Origin: Micromussa lordhowensis
Taxonomy: Eukaryota > Cnidaria > Anthozoa > Scleractinia > Lobophylliidae
Assembly: GCA_964020085.1 (NCBI GenBank)
Contig: OZ026604.1
Location: forward strand, 1,678,501-1,742,500
Direction: 5' to 3'
DNA: 64,000 nucleotides
Below the pieces are notes generated by a model. The model made no database searches. It saw nothing but the letters and a program-made list of their open reading frames with translations, and was not told the origin of the DNA. Of the stretch, positions 11,201 to 25,933 are shown piece after piece. The position numbers were made by a program, and so were the translations under genes. Positions within the stretch are counted from its first letter, which is position 1, and each line of letters opens with the position of its first letter.

Positions 11201-14200
11201 CTCACGTTTCTGCAATTGCCTGTACTAACAACACATTCGTGTAATACCTGTTTACTATTAGCCGGCCGTTCTTGAAAGCTCCAAAGTGTCTTGGGTGTTG
11301 ACGTGTCCACACTAACGCTACCGCCGCTGCTGCCGCTACTAAAACTCTCCAGGGAATTAGCGGACGCAAAGCTGTTCTCGCTGACGTCAGAACGCCGCCG
11401 CTTGCCCTCCTTCTTAGATTCCTTCCTGGTGAATTTGTCGACCGTGAAGCACTGGATAGAGTCTGTCCAGTCTCCTCGCAATAAGAAACGTTTTCTTTTG
11501 CTGCGGTTTGAAGAGGATTGAGTGGTGTGTGAGCCCTTTACCGAAATACGAAACAGGGGATGATTTTTGTAACGAAGAACAGAAGTACGTCCTGTTTTTG
11601 GTTTTACGACACTTAACAAACATGTACCAAGCAGCCACATATTTAAAAATTCATTATCCGACAGTCTTAAATATGACAGGAGGTTCAAGAAACGGGCGAC
11701 CCACCCACAATAACACTTCTGAGGGGTAACCGAGGGGTAACCGAATATCCCGGAATTACTTTAACCCTCTCCCTAGAGTTTAAAAAGTTCCGTTTAAAGA
11801 AATGTCAAATTTACCTCATTTGCAAAATATTAGGAAGAAGGCATCAACAAGAGATGGTGTTGATGGACCACCGAATTCTTATAACAAATATAAAAGAAAA
11901 GTGTGGCGGTGAATAACGAGAATTTAGATTTTGAGCAGCTTACTCGGCAGAGAAGATGGAGCCTTCCACTTTATTGAGTTCTTTGCCAAACCAGCCACCA
12001 GGCTTAAAGTGAATCACGCTGTGATCCCCAGTTGTGTGATTAGTTAATTCTATTTGACCATACTAGAAAACAGAAAAGAAAAGGTTAAAGATAACTAAGA
12101 TAAAGGGGAGCTCGCAAAAGAAATACAGTGTAACACCGTTGATAGGTCGCCAACGGGCCATGAAAATTTGACCAGGTTTTAACAGGGTAGGGGCAAATTT
12201 CATGACTAGTCCAAATTGAGTTTTAACAGATATATCACAATTGCACTTCTAAACAACTGTTTATTAATAAGCATCCAGAAAGCGGATGTAATTTTTTTTT
12301 AAACAAAAAATGAAACTTCAATCAGTACATACAAAATTAACTATGGAAAGATGAACATAACTGGTTTGCGTGGCCGTATAAACGGGGTAAAATTATAAGA
12401 CATTATACAGGTTGAGATTTCAGAATGTGGCCGTTGGCCGTATTGACTGGGTGGCTGCATTAACATTCACCATTTGCTCGCAGAGAATCTCAACATAAAA
12501 CAAATAATACATGATTTGCTGCAGCGCTAATCATACAACAAGACGGCATAAAATTAGCCAACCACAAAACACTATAGGAGTGGACATGTCGAGGAGCGGG
12601 AAAAATCGAAACAGAAACGCAAAATAAAGACCAATCAGCGAGCAAGATGTAATAAAACCGACCCATCACAAAACACTTGCGAGTAGTTACCGAATTCAAG
12701 TGGCGGGAAATTCGCGAAACAAACAAAGATTAATCTGTGTCAAATAAAAGGGAGAGACGTCAAAACTGACCAATCACAAAACACTTGCGAGTGGTTACCG
12801 CACCCAGTGGCGGGAAAATTCGCCAAACAAAACAAAGATTAATATGTGTCGAATAAAAGAGAGAGATGTCATAGTTAGTAAAATAGTGATTGGACTGAGT
12901 TGGAGTACAATTCAGGGAGTAATCGAGCGAGTAATTTCAAAATCGGACGAGCGCGAAGCGCGAGGCCGATTTGAAAACTCCCTGAATTATACAACACGAG
13001 GTCCAATTACTAATTAATCGTATCTATAACAAGTTTCCAAATGAAAAATGTCTTTTGAGAACTACGTCTGTAGCGCTTTTCCTAAGTTTTGAAAACTGTA
13101 GAAAACTTTGCTAAGGAAACCATTAAAGCGCGTGTAATTGACGTGAAAATCACGTGGGTATCCAGTTACAGGTGTCCGATTACAAAAAGTTCAAATCGGA
13201 CACCTGTAATTGGACACTCGCGTGATCACGCGCCGATTACGTGACAAATAGGCGCGCGGAGAAGCAATCATGATCGAGAATTGTGTTATAGATACGATTA
13301 AATAATTAATCTCATGACACGCGCAAGTGGCTACCGCAGTCAAGTGACGAGAAGTAGGTAGTAGGAAAAGCGTATCTGTTTTAGGCTCCGTCCACACTTC
13401 GCCGTAGGAATTTGAAAATGGAGCTTACTTTTTCCGGTTAGGCCTTCCGTCCATGCTACTCTACTACGAAGATTATCGAAAACACTCTTCAAACCGGAGG
13501 AATTTGAAAACGCGGCCGGCTTTGCCTTTTAGGGTAGACGAGAAAACACTTTGAAAACGGAGCTTTTCGAAAACGATGGCCTCACGATTATAATGTGATT
13601 TCCCTGCCCGAGTTTTCCTCAAACACAAATCCAAAATGACCGGTGATTGTTGCGTTTTTAAATCCCTCCGACGTAATGTGGACGGAAACCATTTGATGCG
13701 TTTTCAGACTGAAGCCTCCGTTTTCAAATTCCTCTGTTATAGTGTGGACGGGTTAATTCACCGTTAAAATATGAAACAAGTAAAACAAGCCTGAACTAAC
13801 TTGCTCAATCCAGAGCTGTCCTACGATAATGTTGTGCACGCAGCTGTTGACGTTGTTCCACGTGTAAACTTCGTTGTACCTGGAGGAGGAGGAAATTAAG
13901 GAGACATTCATTCCATATTTGGAGAACAGAAAGTCAACTACAATGAAAGGGATGAAAAGAAATAAGAGTGTCGAGAAAGATTCTGCTGTAATTAATCTTG
14001 CTGCGAACGAAGTCTCCCAAGTTTTCCTTTTGCGGCTTCAATCCTGGCCAATCAATTTGGGATATCAGTTAACAACTTTCCGTTTTAACTGCAAACCACC
14101 GCGCCTTCCCCAACAACTAACTCAATGTTGAATCACAGAATTCAAGAATGTGTCAGAAAATTGACGACGGCTCTTCAAATTCAACAATACCAAGCGGTAG

Positions 14201-17200
14201 CAGGAGGGGGGGGGGTAGGGGATCAATGCTAAAGTTAATATTTTAACCCTTCCCCCTTATCATTGCCGTGACCCCCCGGCCACCCCACAAAACATCTCCA
14301 GAACGTTCTCTACTTTTCTCCAGTTCCCCAGCAACAAATCACTGACTTACTTCGTTAACTTTAGCGTGACCATTCCTTTAGGCTGAACTTCAACTCCTTT
14401 GCCCCAAAACTTGAGCTTGGGTTGAACTGTAACGTGAAACACGAAGCCTTCTCCGACAACTTGTACGGCGCTTACGGGCGGGTGATGACTCACCTGTTAA
14501 AACAACGGACTCAATCAGTTTTCCAGTAACACCACCCCTCGGGGGATTTGACGGGCACAAGACACGCGTGTCACGCGTACAACACGCGAGTAACGTGTTG
14601 TAACGTGCTTTGGTTACGCGTTGGTTGTTTTTTTGAAATTTCAATAAAGTCGTGCAACGTGCGCTAACCAATCACAGCGAGGCAGCCGTCTTTTCGGCCA
14701 ATCGTTTCGTCCCACGTAGCTTTTCCCGCCCTTACTGTCGGTTGCACGTTTTTGGTTTGAGAATAACTTCGCTTTCTTCCCGAAAAATAATTCTCAAACC
14801 ACGGAAGGCTTTCATCGCAAGCACCATAGTACTCCGGTTTACTAATCAGTATGAACATCAGGGGGCCTAGAATGGACTCCTGAGGCACTCCAGAAGTACT
14901 ATTGGGATGTTTGAGAATCAATACACAAAAGTTGCTTTCTTCCCGAAATATAATTCTCAAACCACGGAAGGCTTTCATCGCAAACACCATAGTACTTCGG
15001 TTTACTAATCAGTATGTCATGGTCAACCGTATCAAAAGCCTTAGCCAAGTCGATAAACACGGGGCCAGTGGTTAGGCCCTTATCCATGTTCATAAGAATT
15101 TCATCAGCGAAATAGGTGACAGCTGTCTCGGTTGATTGCTTTCTTTGTGACTTACACAGCAAGCCATGTTCGTCAAAATCCGAGCTGCTTGTGAATTAGC
15201 CTTTCAAGGACTTAAGATGCAACAGGCAGTAATATGGGGCGATAATTTTTGGGGTCGTCGTTTGCGCTCGACTTGTGTACAGGGGTTACCTTCGCATTTT
15301 TCCTTATCGCGGGGTGAACTGGGGAGCCTGGAAAGAACCAATCAAAAGCCAGAACGCACATCACCTTTCTTTTACTACTAACCTGTTCTGCTATAAGCTT
15401 GAATCCCAGGTCCTCTCTGCCAAGAGATGAAAGACAGTACGTTTATGCATGACGAACGCTAGATGTGCGCGCGGGCAATAATTGCATCTACGTATTTGAC
15501 GGTACTTACCGAACCAGTTCATATGTTTCGCCTAGAAGCGGATTAAAAGGTTTGCCTACTCTGTCCAGATTCGATGCTGTTGCTGATATCGCAAATGCAC
15601 ACACATACTAAAATGAAAACAATCAACAAGTGTTGATCAATTGTTCAAGTCATATATCAAACACAAGCGACAGTGTTTCATCGGGATATCCAAACACCGA
15701 GAAGAAAGTTGAAAATACGACGCGCAGCGGAGTATTTTTGAGGAAATTGGAGGTGTTTGGATAGCCGATGAAACACTGTCTCGAGTGTTTGATAGATCTT
15801 CTCAATCGAAACAAAAACTAAGGAGAAAACGGAGAGGTAAAATCGTCAAAATCTATGCTAATTAACACCGGGTATCCAAACCTCCTTCGCGGTTGTGATT
15901 TTCTTTGTTTTGAATTATTAATGAGTTTGAGAAGGGGATATGCCAGATGACAGTCATTAGTAATACCCCATTCACACAAACTATACTACTTTAAAAATCA
16001 AGTTTAGGTTTTTCTTATTTGTCGATTATGCTTTGCAGTCATTTTAAGAAGACAAATTTCAAACCACCTTGCTAACATATTTTAATCAAACAGGGTTTAA
16101 CTTGTTAAGTTGTAGAGTGTGTACAGTATGAGCAACTAATTTTTAACCGTGTTCAGTTAAACTACTTTTACACACGTTTAGCATGCTGGTGTGAACAGCG
16201 TACTAGGGGATAAGAGATCCTGACAGCAGCTGAAGGCTTTGTTCAAATTTCAAGACCAGTTCCCTAAGCAATCGAATGTTCTAAAAGTTACCAAACAGCT
16301 TGACAAAAGCGTGACAAGTAATCTTTACCTGCATTCGCTGTAGTTGGTCATCTAAGCTGGCCGCTGTGTGAAGTAAGTAAACATACTCCATGTACTCCGC
16401 AACACGTTGCAAAAACGTCAGTGGTTCATTGAAGATAACTGAAAAAGCGTGACAGAGCGTGACATCAAGAAATACCCTTGTTCAGTAGTTTATTTGAGGC
16501 GCGCGCAATGAATCAAGAGTATCGTTGCGTGACAGCCTAACACTCACTGCAAAGCATACTAGATAATAGCAACGATATCAGTGACGTCACCTATTGTTAT
16601 TAATATGCCAAGCAGAGAACTATTGGCTGTTGAAACAAAGAGCTCTTTTGTTTAACGCTTTGCACATTTAAATAACAAAAACAATGTTTGTAAACAAATA
16701 TCTTCCCTATAGATAGACAAGACTACATGAATCTCAGAACAGCACTTCACTATTATCGAAAATCAAGTTGGCTTAAATCTTATGATCTCTGTCTTTCTCC
16801 TACGAAATCCACAGCAAGGCTAGTTTAAAATTCGAGAAGGAAAAAAACCTTCCTTGTAAGAAATTCTTTACACACCTGGCATTGTAATTCTTGACAAATC
16901 CTGTTGGAACAAGCAAAATGTGAATTAAAGTAACAAGCCAGTACAAAGGGTCTGCTAGACTACTGTAACACTAATTTACGATAATATGACTGCCCCGTCT
17001 TAAACGACATTAATTCAGTCTTCCCTGGCATGAACAGAGGCTAAAGATGAGCTTACATTTAGGTATAAGCTTTCAAATACTTGCGCTTTTAACTGCTTGT
17101 TGTAAGCCATTTCCAAGTACCCTTCTGCCTCTGTGTCAAGACGAGGCTTCCAGCAAAACAATTCATATGAAAATGTGTACCACCTACACGTTGATTTTTA

Positions 17201-20200
17201 TGCATGCAGATCAAACTCATTTTTATATGAAACGTTTTGCACTCGGAACGCTGAAACGGCCTATTCCAACAAAACCACAACACAGCGACTAGTTTGTCGA
17301 TATAAAGTCACGGGATACATTTGTGGCGGGAAAATGTCAAGTGGGGATCTAGCCGTTGTGTCGTACCTTTCCAATGCACTGTCTAAGCACCGCCCAGACA
17401 CTGAACTCATTTCTTGAAAGCATAGACACAGGAAGAGAGGTTCTGTGAAGAGAAAAGTCTGGATATTACAATTGTAGCACGGACAAACTCACATCACAGG
17501 CGGCGAAAACTAGTTCATTTCTATGGCGCACTTTGCATGTCATGTAGTGTGTGACCATTCAAATGAAAGCTATTGAGCAGTACTTTCATGTGGTACTGTT
17601 TATTATGCTGTACAAGGTGGTTCTAACTTTTAAGTCTGTGGATGAAACCCTAGCGTGTGACCATTCAAATGAAAGCTATTGAGCAGTACTTTCATGTGGT
17701 ACTGTTTATTATGCTGTACAAGGTGGTTCTAACTTTTAAGTCTGTGGATGAAACCCTAGCGTGTGACCATTCAAATGAAAGCTACTGAACAGTACTTTCA
17801 TGTGGTACTGTTTATTATGCTGTACAAGGTGGTTCTAACTTTTACGTCTGTGGATGAAACCCTAGTGTGTGACCATTCAAAAGAAAGCTAGTGAACAGTA
17901 CTTTCATGTGGTGCTGTTTATTATGCTGTACAAGGTGGTTCTAAATTTTAAATCTATGGATCAAACCCTAGTGTGTCACCATTCAAATGAAAGCTATTGA
18001 GCAGTACTTTCATTTGTTTCTGTTTATTATGCTGTACAAGATGGTTCTAACCTTTAAGTCTGTTGATGAATCCATAGTGTGTGACCATTCAAATGAAAGC
18101 TACTTGAGCATGTTAATTACGCTATTTATCGTATGGTACAGCATACCTGTAGCATCCTTTCGCTTTTCCCTGCCTCTCAGCTTCCTGTTTCCTATATAAC
18201 GCTGTAGTTTGCTCCATATCACCGGACGCCGACTTTGACTTCTGTAAACCGTCGCAGTCCAAAAAATTCCTACTGTTAGATTTCGCGGCAAGATCTGTAT
18301 CTGACGTACTTCGTGTTAACGAAAGTCTGTTTAAACTTCTCAGCCTTCCTCCAGAGCTTGATCTCTTTATATTATCACTACTACTGCTGCTACTGGTCTC
18401 AGCAACTGTCTGAAGGTGATTTTGTTCGCTTCTCGGTTCAGGCGTCGCTACACTCGGAACATACTCGTCACCATCATCACTGTCGTCATCGGAGAGCAGA
18501 TCGTCAGGGAGCGCACACCCAATGTCGGACCTCGCGTCGAAGAATTCCTCGTTGCAATCGCTTGTCAACGTCATGCGACTTCCATGAATGAACTGCAAAA
18601 AAAAGGATTATGTAGTTAGGTCGATAAGAAACGTACGAGACGACACCCTACCAAAGAAATTCGATACGGATAAAGTAGCTCGGAAACATCCGTGAAGTGT
18701 TTCTGATTGCTTATTACTTGCGAGGGCAGAAAGGAGCAACAGAGGCGGATTTAGGGGAAAAAAAAGAAATAAAGAACTGAATGAAACTGTAAAATATAAC
18801 GGGTAAAGGCAAACACTTTAGACAGGTGCCTCATTGTAATTACAGGTTTTCTTCCCTAGATAAATATAGTTGTGGCTTCCAAATCTCAAATTGCAACATT
18901 TTGGGGGCATGTTTCATTGATCTGCGGCCCCAAGGTACCTCCCCCCTGTGGACGTTTTCTGACCCCCACCCCTTCTCCCGAAAGTGGCGATGTAATTTCA
19001 CGGTGATAAGAAAATCCACAAAGAAGTGACCGCCGGAAAGCAACTTGACTGAAACGTAACATGACTTGTTGGTTAACGGAAACAAAACCATACAAGAGAT
19101 ACAAGACTAATCTGATACCACAGAGAATAAAGGGTGAACGAGTTAATGCCCCTTAAAATGCCTTATTCCCAGGGAATTCTTTCCCGAGGTATTTTTTGAT
19201 CACTCCCGGTTGCCGAAATCCCAGGGGTGGTCAAAAAATAACCGCAGAATTTTCTTACGTGGACAGCCCAAGCTGCTCTACACGCATTTTCATCCTCAAC
19301 GAAAACATCCACGCAGCGCGCGTGGAAATTTATTCGCAGAAGAACTACTACTAGGTACCACTTAGTCCGTCGTGCGTGACGCAAAAGAAAAAGACGCGAG
19401 GAAAAAATGGCCGCGCGCAATCCTGGCTTCGCGCGGCCATTTTTCCTCGCGGTTTTCTTTTGTATCACGTATACGGACCAAGTGAAAGATGGACTACTTG
19501 TGGTCTAGATAACCTGCAGAATAACATCTTGATCGGGAATTACATCTCTTACTCTTTCACTTTTATTTCCTGATGCTAGTAGAAGATGAATAGACTGACA
19601 TACATTACTCAGTTCTGATGAAATATAATGGTTTTCGACTAGATTTCTCCTCTTTAACTCAACGAGTTTTCAGTATATTCTAATATTGCATTTTATTAAC
19701 GTGGTTCGGCCTAATTATCGGTCACATTTTAGCTACCTGAAGCTAACAATATGAAAAAGCTGTTCAACACCAAAGAAACGAGTATATTTACTTTAGAACT
19801 TGACAGTATTGCATGTTTTGATTCACATTGACAAGAAGTATTGTTTTGCAAATTGGCGTCCCTTCTTTGCTAAAAAACTTAACAAGAATAAATGCTGGCT
19901 TCGAATACCGTTTTAAAAATAACCAAAGCTTCCATTGTCATCGAATATAGCTATATTCGAACGAAATTTTAGGATGAAACTTAGCGATGAAAGTTCAGAA
20001 TACATGCAACGTTAAGCCTGTTTCGTTAGGGAATTGTGAAATTGAAATATGTTAATGTGAAATATGTTGTGGTCTGCATATTAAAAACATTTGAATTACT
20101 TGACTGTGCTGTCATTAGGGCAAAGACGAATTGTTCTTCTGTATTTTTTATCACTGGTTTTAATCTCAAGGTGTAATTCAACTTTAGCAGGCAAACTTAA

Positions 20201-23200
20201 AAGCTTTTAAACATAAGTAATAAAACTTGAGTTATCGATTTCTCGCAGATTTGCGTTTTAACGTTTTCGAACGAGCGGGCTTATGCTGGTTTTATACGAG
20301 GGTTTTAAATAACTGAAACGTATGAAAATAATGAAATCGGATTTCATTGTTTTGAGCGCGTTTACCTTACTCAGTGATTATTTCATCGATTTATTTGGCT
20401 GGCAGTTTCAAGAGACAGTCGAAAGAAATTGAATTGAATTTGTGGGAACTATTTACATAAAATTTACATACGAACATTGTAATATTTGCAATGCTTCCAT
20501 GCGGACAAAATCGCGGTTAAATCTGAAATGCAATCTATTATTGAAATGTTGCTTAAATACCAAACCAAAAATTGTCAGAAAACGATACGAATATTTTAAA
20601 ATGCCAAACAAAAAGTAAGAAAGAAAAAGAATTCGAAATTTTTATTTATCCAGGCAACCAGACGAAATAGTCACTCGTATGAAAATGCCAAACAACGCAA
20701 TTTACTATTCAATTATTCCTTCTTTGAAATTTATATTATTTTGTTACTCCAGTGGAAAAATGTACTAAAACGTATCTGAAAAGTCAATATTCAAAAAGAA
20801 AAGCGTTAAATCTGATTCCTCGTCAGTAAGGGATGTTATTTCGAAATTCTACACCAAGATTATTCAATGTTGACATCCCCAAATGGCGATTACGTTACGT
20901 AACAAAAATAATGCTACGCTGAGAAAATAATTAACAGTAGGACAAGCGCGTCAGCGCAAATGCATTCATTTTAAAGGCAAGAAATAGAGACAGCGTTTAG
21001 TTTGAGTTTCTCTTTTAAGGTTAAAAAACCTGTCTTGAATATTTAAAAGCGTTATGTTTTGAAATAAATTTTAATCACCTTATACAAATACTGCTTTCTA
21101 ATCCTTGTCAGCGAGGTATCTATATTTCGAACAGTGTTTGACAATATTTTTGTTGGTTTTCCGAGATTCTCAGCCAATCAGAAGGCAAAGAACCGCACGT
21201 GCGACTTGCGCAGCCCGCCCACAGTCTAACACCGCTTATGATTGGCCGACAACAAGAAAACCAATTTAAAGATGACAGGAATTAATCAGAAACTCTCACG
21301 ACGTGGCAAGGATGTGGCGCGAGAAATGGTAAACACTACAGCTATGCAAATGTTGTGCTGAGGGAAATATACGCAGAGAAAATATAAAACGAAGAATTAT
21401 ACCTCATGAGCTCCAATTGAACACTCCAAAGCATGATGTTCCGTCGCCAGAACATGCAGAGCATCTTCAAGAACTCTTCTCTTCTCAACTTCCTCTTCAA
21501 ATCTAAGATGGCGAACCTGAAAACCACCGCAAACGAAGACTAAGGCACGAAGTGAAAAACAAAATGTCTACAACGCTGAGTTAATTACCATAAACCAGCT
21601 GGAAACCGCTGACTAGTGTGAATCTAGAACGGCAACGGAAATATCTTTTCATAAACAGCTAAATAAATAACTGAACTGAATTTCTCCTGTCCTTTTACTC
21701 TGAAAAAAATACCACAATTTCCGACCGAGCGTTTAAAACCAACGCCATGAATTTTATCAGGCGAAATGAAATTCAGGCATGTTCGAAAATCTTTATTGAC
21801 AGGGGCTTAATTGAGGCAGTCGACGAGCTTCCGAAGTTTCCCGAAAATCGCAGGCTCAATAAGTTCCGATCGGAAAACTTCCCGAATGCGTGGGACTGAA
21901 CTCCTGCAGCAACTAAAAGCTCTAGCAGAATACTTTTTGAGCCCAAATTTACTCGGTTGTTACACTGCTATTTCGAGTCCCTCATTCATAGTTTCTCACA
22001 GTAATGTGGTATCTTAAAACTGGGTAGCTCTTAAACTTGAACAGAAAGCCCGATTCTATTTCGGTGTATTGTTGCCGAGTTTCTCAAGCTATTCAATGGA
22101 AGTTCACTTGGCAAAACGTCTCCTAAACATAACAATCAACATCGAGTGAAATTTCAAAATTTTTAAATGTACTCGAAATCGCAAAAGGATAATCCCGGTA
22201 TCCCAAATTACATAATGGAGATAAAGTTCTCAGTTCAAATACCGCAAAAAGTGAGCGAACGTAAAATTTCACCCTACGCAAATACGCAATAATTAAATTT
22301 TGTATTAACGAAAGCTCTTTAAACCGATGAAACCTCTTGCCTATTGTTTAGAACAGTAGAAAACACTAAATAATTGCTAGGAGAACAAGTTTCAAAAATA
22401 ATCTTAATGCAAGAATATTTTAAAAAATTTCATTCAGGAAGTAATCCACGATAAAAAAGAGCTTCGTGTTAGAGTTTGTCCATGTGGTAATACCAGTTCA
22501 CTCTCAGCATTGTTAATCAACAAATACCCCATTCACCCCTGGTAAATAAGTCCAGTTTTCCATTTTCTTTTGTTACGCGTTCCGGTAATTTCGGAGTACT
22601 TTGATACGCACATTGAAGTAAATAAGAGGAAAAGTAGAAACTTAAAATAAACTACACCCGCTTTCAATCTTACGTGTATAGTGACTATCTTTCGACATGC
22701 CATCTCTCGACATGGTATGTAACTTGGCCTACGTCAAAAATGTAAACACGACTGACTTCTGTGAGAGATAAATCGACTGTTTTGAATATCTACATGAGTA
22801 GTAGCGGTCCAATTCTATCGCAAGTCACTATTGAGAGCCGATCGACTACACTAAAATCGTTCATTGAATCATCCCGTAAATCGGGAAACAAATTCAACAA
22901 TTTCCTTTATTCATTTGAGGTCAGTAATTATCATTTATTTGTCATTTGTTTCGCTAAAAACCGGAAAATTGCCAGTTTCACACTTAAACGGTCTTTCAGC
23001 CGTTTACATAGCATGTCAAAAGATGGTCGAAAGATGTCGTATATGCACGTAACACCGAAAGCGGGTGTAACTGATTCGGATGCCGGTTAAAAATGTTGAT
23101 CAACAGGACCAGCCGAAGACGTCATAATTTCCTGATATACCCACGAAACCACAGTTGACCTATTAGACACGAACTAAATCTCGCTGGTTTTCTACAATGG

Positions 23201-24210
23201 CTGTAGCACGTATTCAAATTTAGTCCTACAATTTACGCACCGTACATGAGGTGTTAAGTGTAATATCTCACCTCCTCCTGTTGCGCCAGTAAATCCAAGC
23301 AGTGTGTGAGGGCGTTACACATGTTCCGAGCTGTCGCGACCACTTCGTTGAGTTTCTCGCTGATCCTCAATAAACTTCCTGCAGTAGAAAAGAAAACGAC
23401 AATGAATTTAGGAGTAGCCAATTTGACTTTTGAGGGTAAGATACTTGCGCCAAAAAAAATCATGCAAACTGCCATTGTGGAGAAAAAAAGTTGAATGCAC
23501 GTTCAGTGAGGAGAAAAAATAAGATGCAAACACGCGCCTCGAGGAAAAAAATTCTCTGTACTCGACCTCATTCCCAGGTTCTCTCATCTTCCCGGAGCGA
23601 GAGAGGAGGGAGGGAAGATAAGAGACCCTGGGAACGAAGTTGGTCTATACCAAATCACCCACTCAAAAGTCCGATGGAGATTTTTTATGAATGTTAAAAC
23701 ATTTCGTGGAGTGTACCCTATAATTAAAACGTTATTTGCTTAAGGGGGCTGGCGACAGTTTCCAGCACTTTTCTGACAGCTATACTTTGAGGGATGAATA
23801 CTGCCACTGTTTAACAAGTGATGCTACAATAATGGTATCATACAAATTCCCAATCATTGGTAAACAAGTTACAGGTAACCATAGCAACGATATTACCTGC
23901 TAAAACACCCTTGATTTTAGCTTTGAGCGCTTGTAACTCAAAAACGAGCTCCGTGACCGCTATTTTTATCACCGAATTATGATAAGCATGAAAAGATGTA
24001 ACTTTTTGCAAAGTTCAAAAAAATTCTGTGGAGTGGGTTCACAGCCACCTTAAATTCTCGAAAATTTAAGGTGGCTCTGAACCCACTTCACAGAATTTTT
24101 TTAAATTTTGCAAAAAGTTGCATCTTAGCATATATTATAGTATATATTAGAGCGAACAACGTTACTTGTTTTAAATATCTTGGAATTTTAAAAAAGTTTC
24201 CTCAATAAAG

Positions 24211-24262
<52 letters not shown>

Positions 24263-25901
24263 TTAACGTCACGCTCCATAACGTAAAGTGTGACTCTCAC
24301 CTTTGACGTTGGACTGTGACGTACTGGTGGCGTCTGCAATTGTACTGTTAACTCCAGACACTTGCTGGTCAAGCAGCTGTTGGTGGGCGCGAGCACTCTG
24401 CAATGCAAAATCAACAATCAATTTCATTATAAACATCGAGTATAAATCTACTAGCGTTCTATCACGCATGCCTTTTAATTATTGGATAATTTGGTTATAT
24501 CAACTGAGTTGATAATGTGAATTGGCCAACGTAAAGAGATTAGAAAGCTGACGTTTCGAGCGTAAGCCCTTCGTCCTAACTACTCTAGGACTCTAGGAAG
24601 CAGAGTTGGATAATACGACAGATTATCTTAAAGCATAATTTCAATTCCTTTTCGGACTAATCACCTTGAGAGAGTCTTGCATGTTTCCAAGCGGCACAAC
24701 ATCCTGTTCTTGCTCATCAATCAGTAACGTTGGCTGAGTTGTGTAAAATGTGCTGTAGGCGCAGTGCTCATGAAGAGAGTTCAACCATCGCTAAAACAAA
24801 TCATAAATAAGCCTCTGATATGTTAAAACCGTTTCCACTTGTTTGCTTTGGCTTTCCATAGCTAAGCCAAGCGATTGGCTAAAAAAACTCGCCCCACTTT
24901 GTCAGCCAATCAGAAGTGTAACAAAAAGTAAGGGCCTGTTCACAAGGAGGGAGTGTTGCCCTAGCTAGCGGGTTAACCCTAGCTGGAGGGCAAAAGATAG
25001 CCCAGGTTTACAAGAAAAATTTCACAAATAGGGTAACCCTACAACTCGGGACGACTTAACCCGCTTGCTGGTTTAACCCTCTCTCGTTGTAAACAGGTCC
25101 TAAATCCTGAATCGCTCGCACAAATTTTCCCGCACTTTTCCGTCGGCTGCAAGTATTCACTTTGAGTTTTGATTGGTTCACTGGACTGTTTGTGTTCTTT
25201 GTGATTGGCCAGAGTGATTACTTTAGTTTTAGGTTTACGACACTCAATTGAAAGCATCTCTATACCATTCAAGCCATCAGTAGCTGCACAGATATAGGTG
25301 TTAGCGAGGTCTCTATTACAACAGTCAAAGTGCAGCCTCGCCGTTTTGAATAAACCCCCAATTCTAATATTCGCTGGACCCGAGTTCAACTCCTTGGCCA
25401 TACCACGTAAAACGCTAACTGGTCCGCTTCGTATTAGTTGCTTTTGTCAATAGACCCTTTGCGTAAATGGCGCCTAAATTTCAATAATAATACTTATACA
25501 TCCTAAGCCTCACATTCATGTGAAAAATCCTTTGTCTGAAAACATGAGCACGAGGCTAAGGAGGCATAAATTATTTTTTTTATAAAATTTAAGCGCCATT
25601 TATGCAAAGGGTCTATAATGTAACGTTCAGTAGGGAAATTTTCGAGTTAAACGTCAGACCTAATTCTTACGTCGAACTTTCATCTCGTCAAATCTAATTC
25701 ACGCCTAACGAAAAGTACTCGCTGAAATCGCTTCAAAGCCGAGTGCAACACTCGGGCGAGCAGGAGAGTAAATACATCTTATTAGACGTTTTGGTGTGTA
25801 GTATCGCTGTATATTTTTACGAGTTGTGCGGTATTTTGACTCGCCCTACGGGCTCGTCAAAATACAAACAACGAGTAAAAATATACAGCGATACTACACA
25901 C

Positions 25902-25933
<32 letters not shown>

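Larger units (their letters stand above)
8239..17442 (-). other. ORP1 exons 19-31: ORD lipid-binding domain (residues about 632-1048)
   Basis: The ORD lid and barrel are complete. Landmarks: [20 protein letters not shown] (exon 19), DLSRITMP (exon 20, only 25 nt), [11 protein letters not shown] (exon 21), [14 protein letters not shown] (exon 22), [11 protein letters not shown] (exon 23, 34 nt), the family fingerprint VSHHPP at residues 747-752 (exon 24), [29 protein letters not shown] (exon 25), [15 protein letters not shown] (exon 26), [14 protein letters not shown] (exon 28) and [15 protein letters not shown] (exon 29). The histidine pair in the fingerprint is the conserved phosphoinositide/sterol-exchange signature. 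Exon 27 carries a lysine- and serine-rich insert ([12 protein letters not shown], then a long Ser/Gly run) before the final helices. Confidence 0.96.
21403..24397 (-). other. ORP1 exons 15-17: helical linker
   Basis: Exons 15-17 (residues about 378-483) encode a charged helical segment with heptad-like leucines ([40 protein letters not shown]). The match [15 protein letters not shown] in exon 16 aligns with the linker of vertebrate ORP1. It probably acts as a dimerising or spacing coiled coil. Confidence 0.85.
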
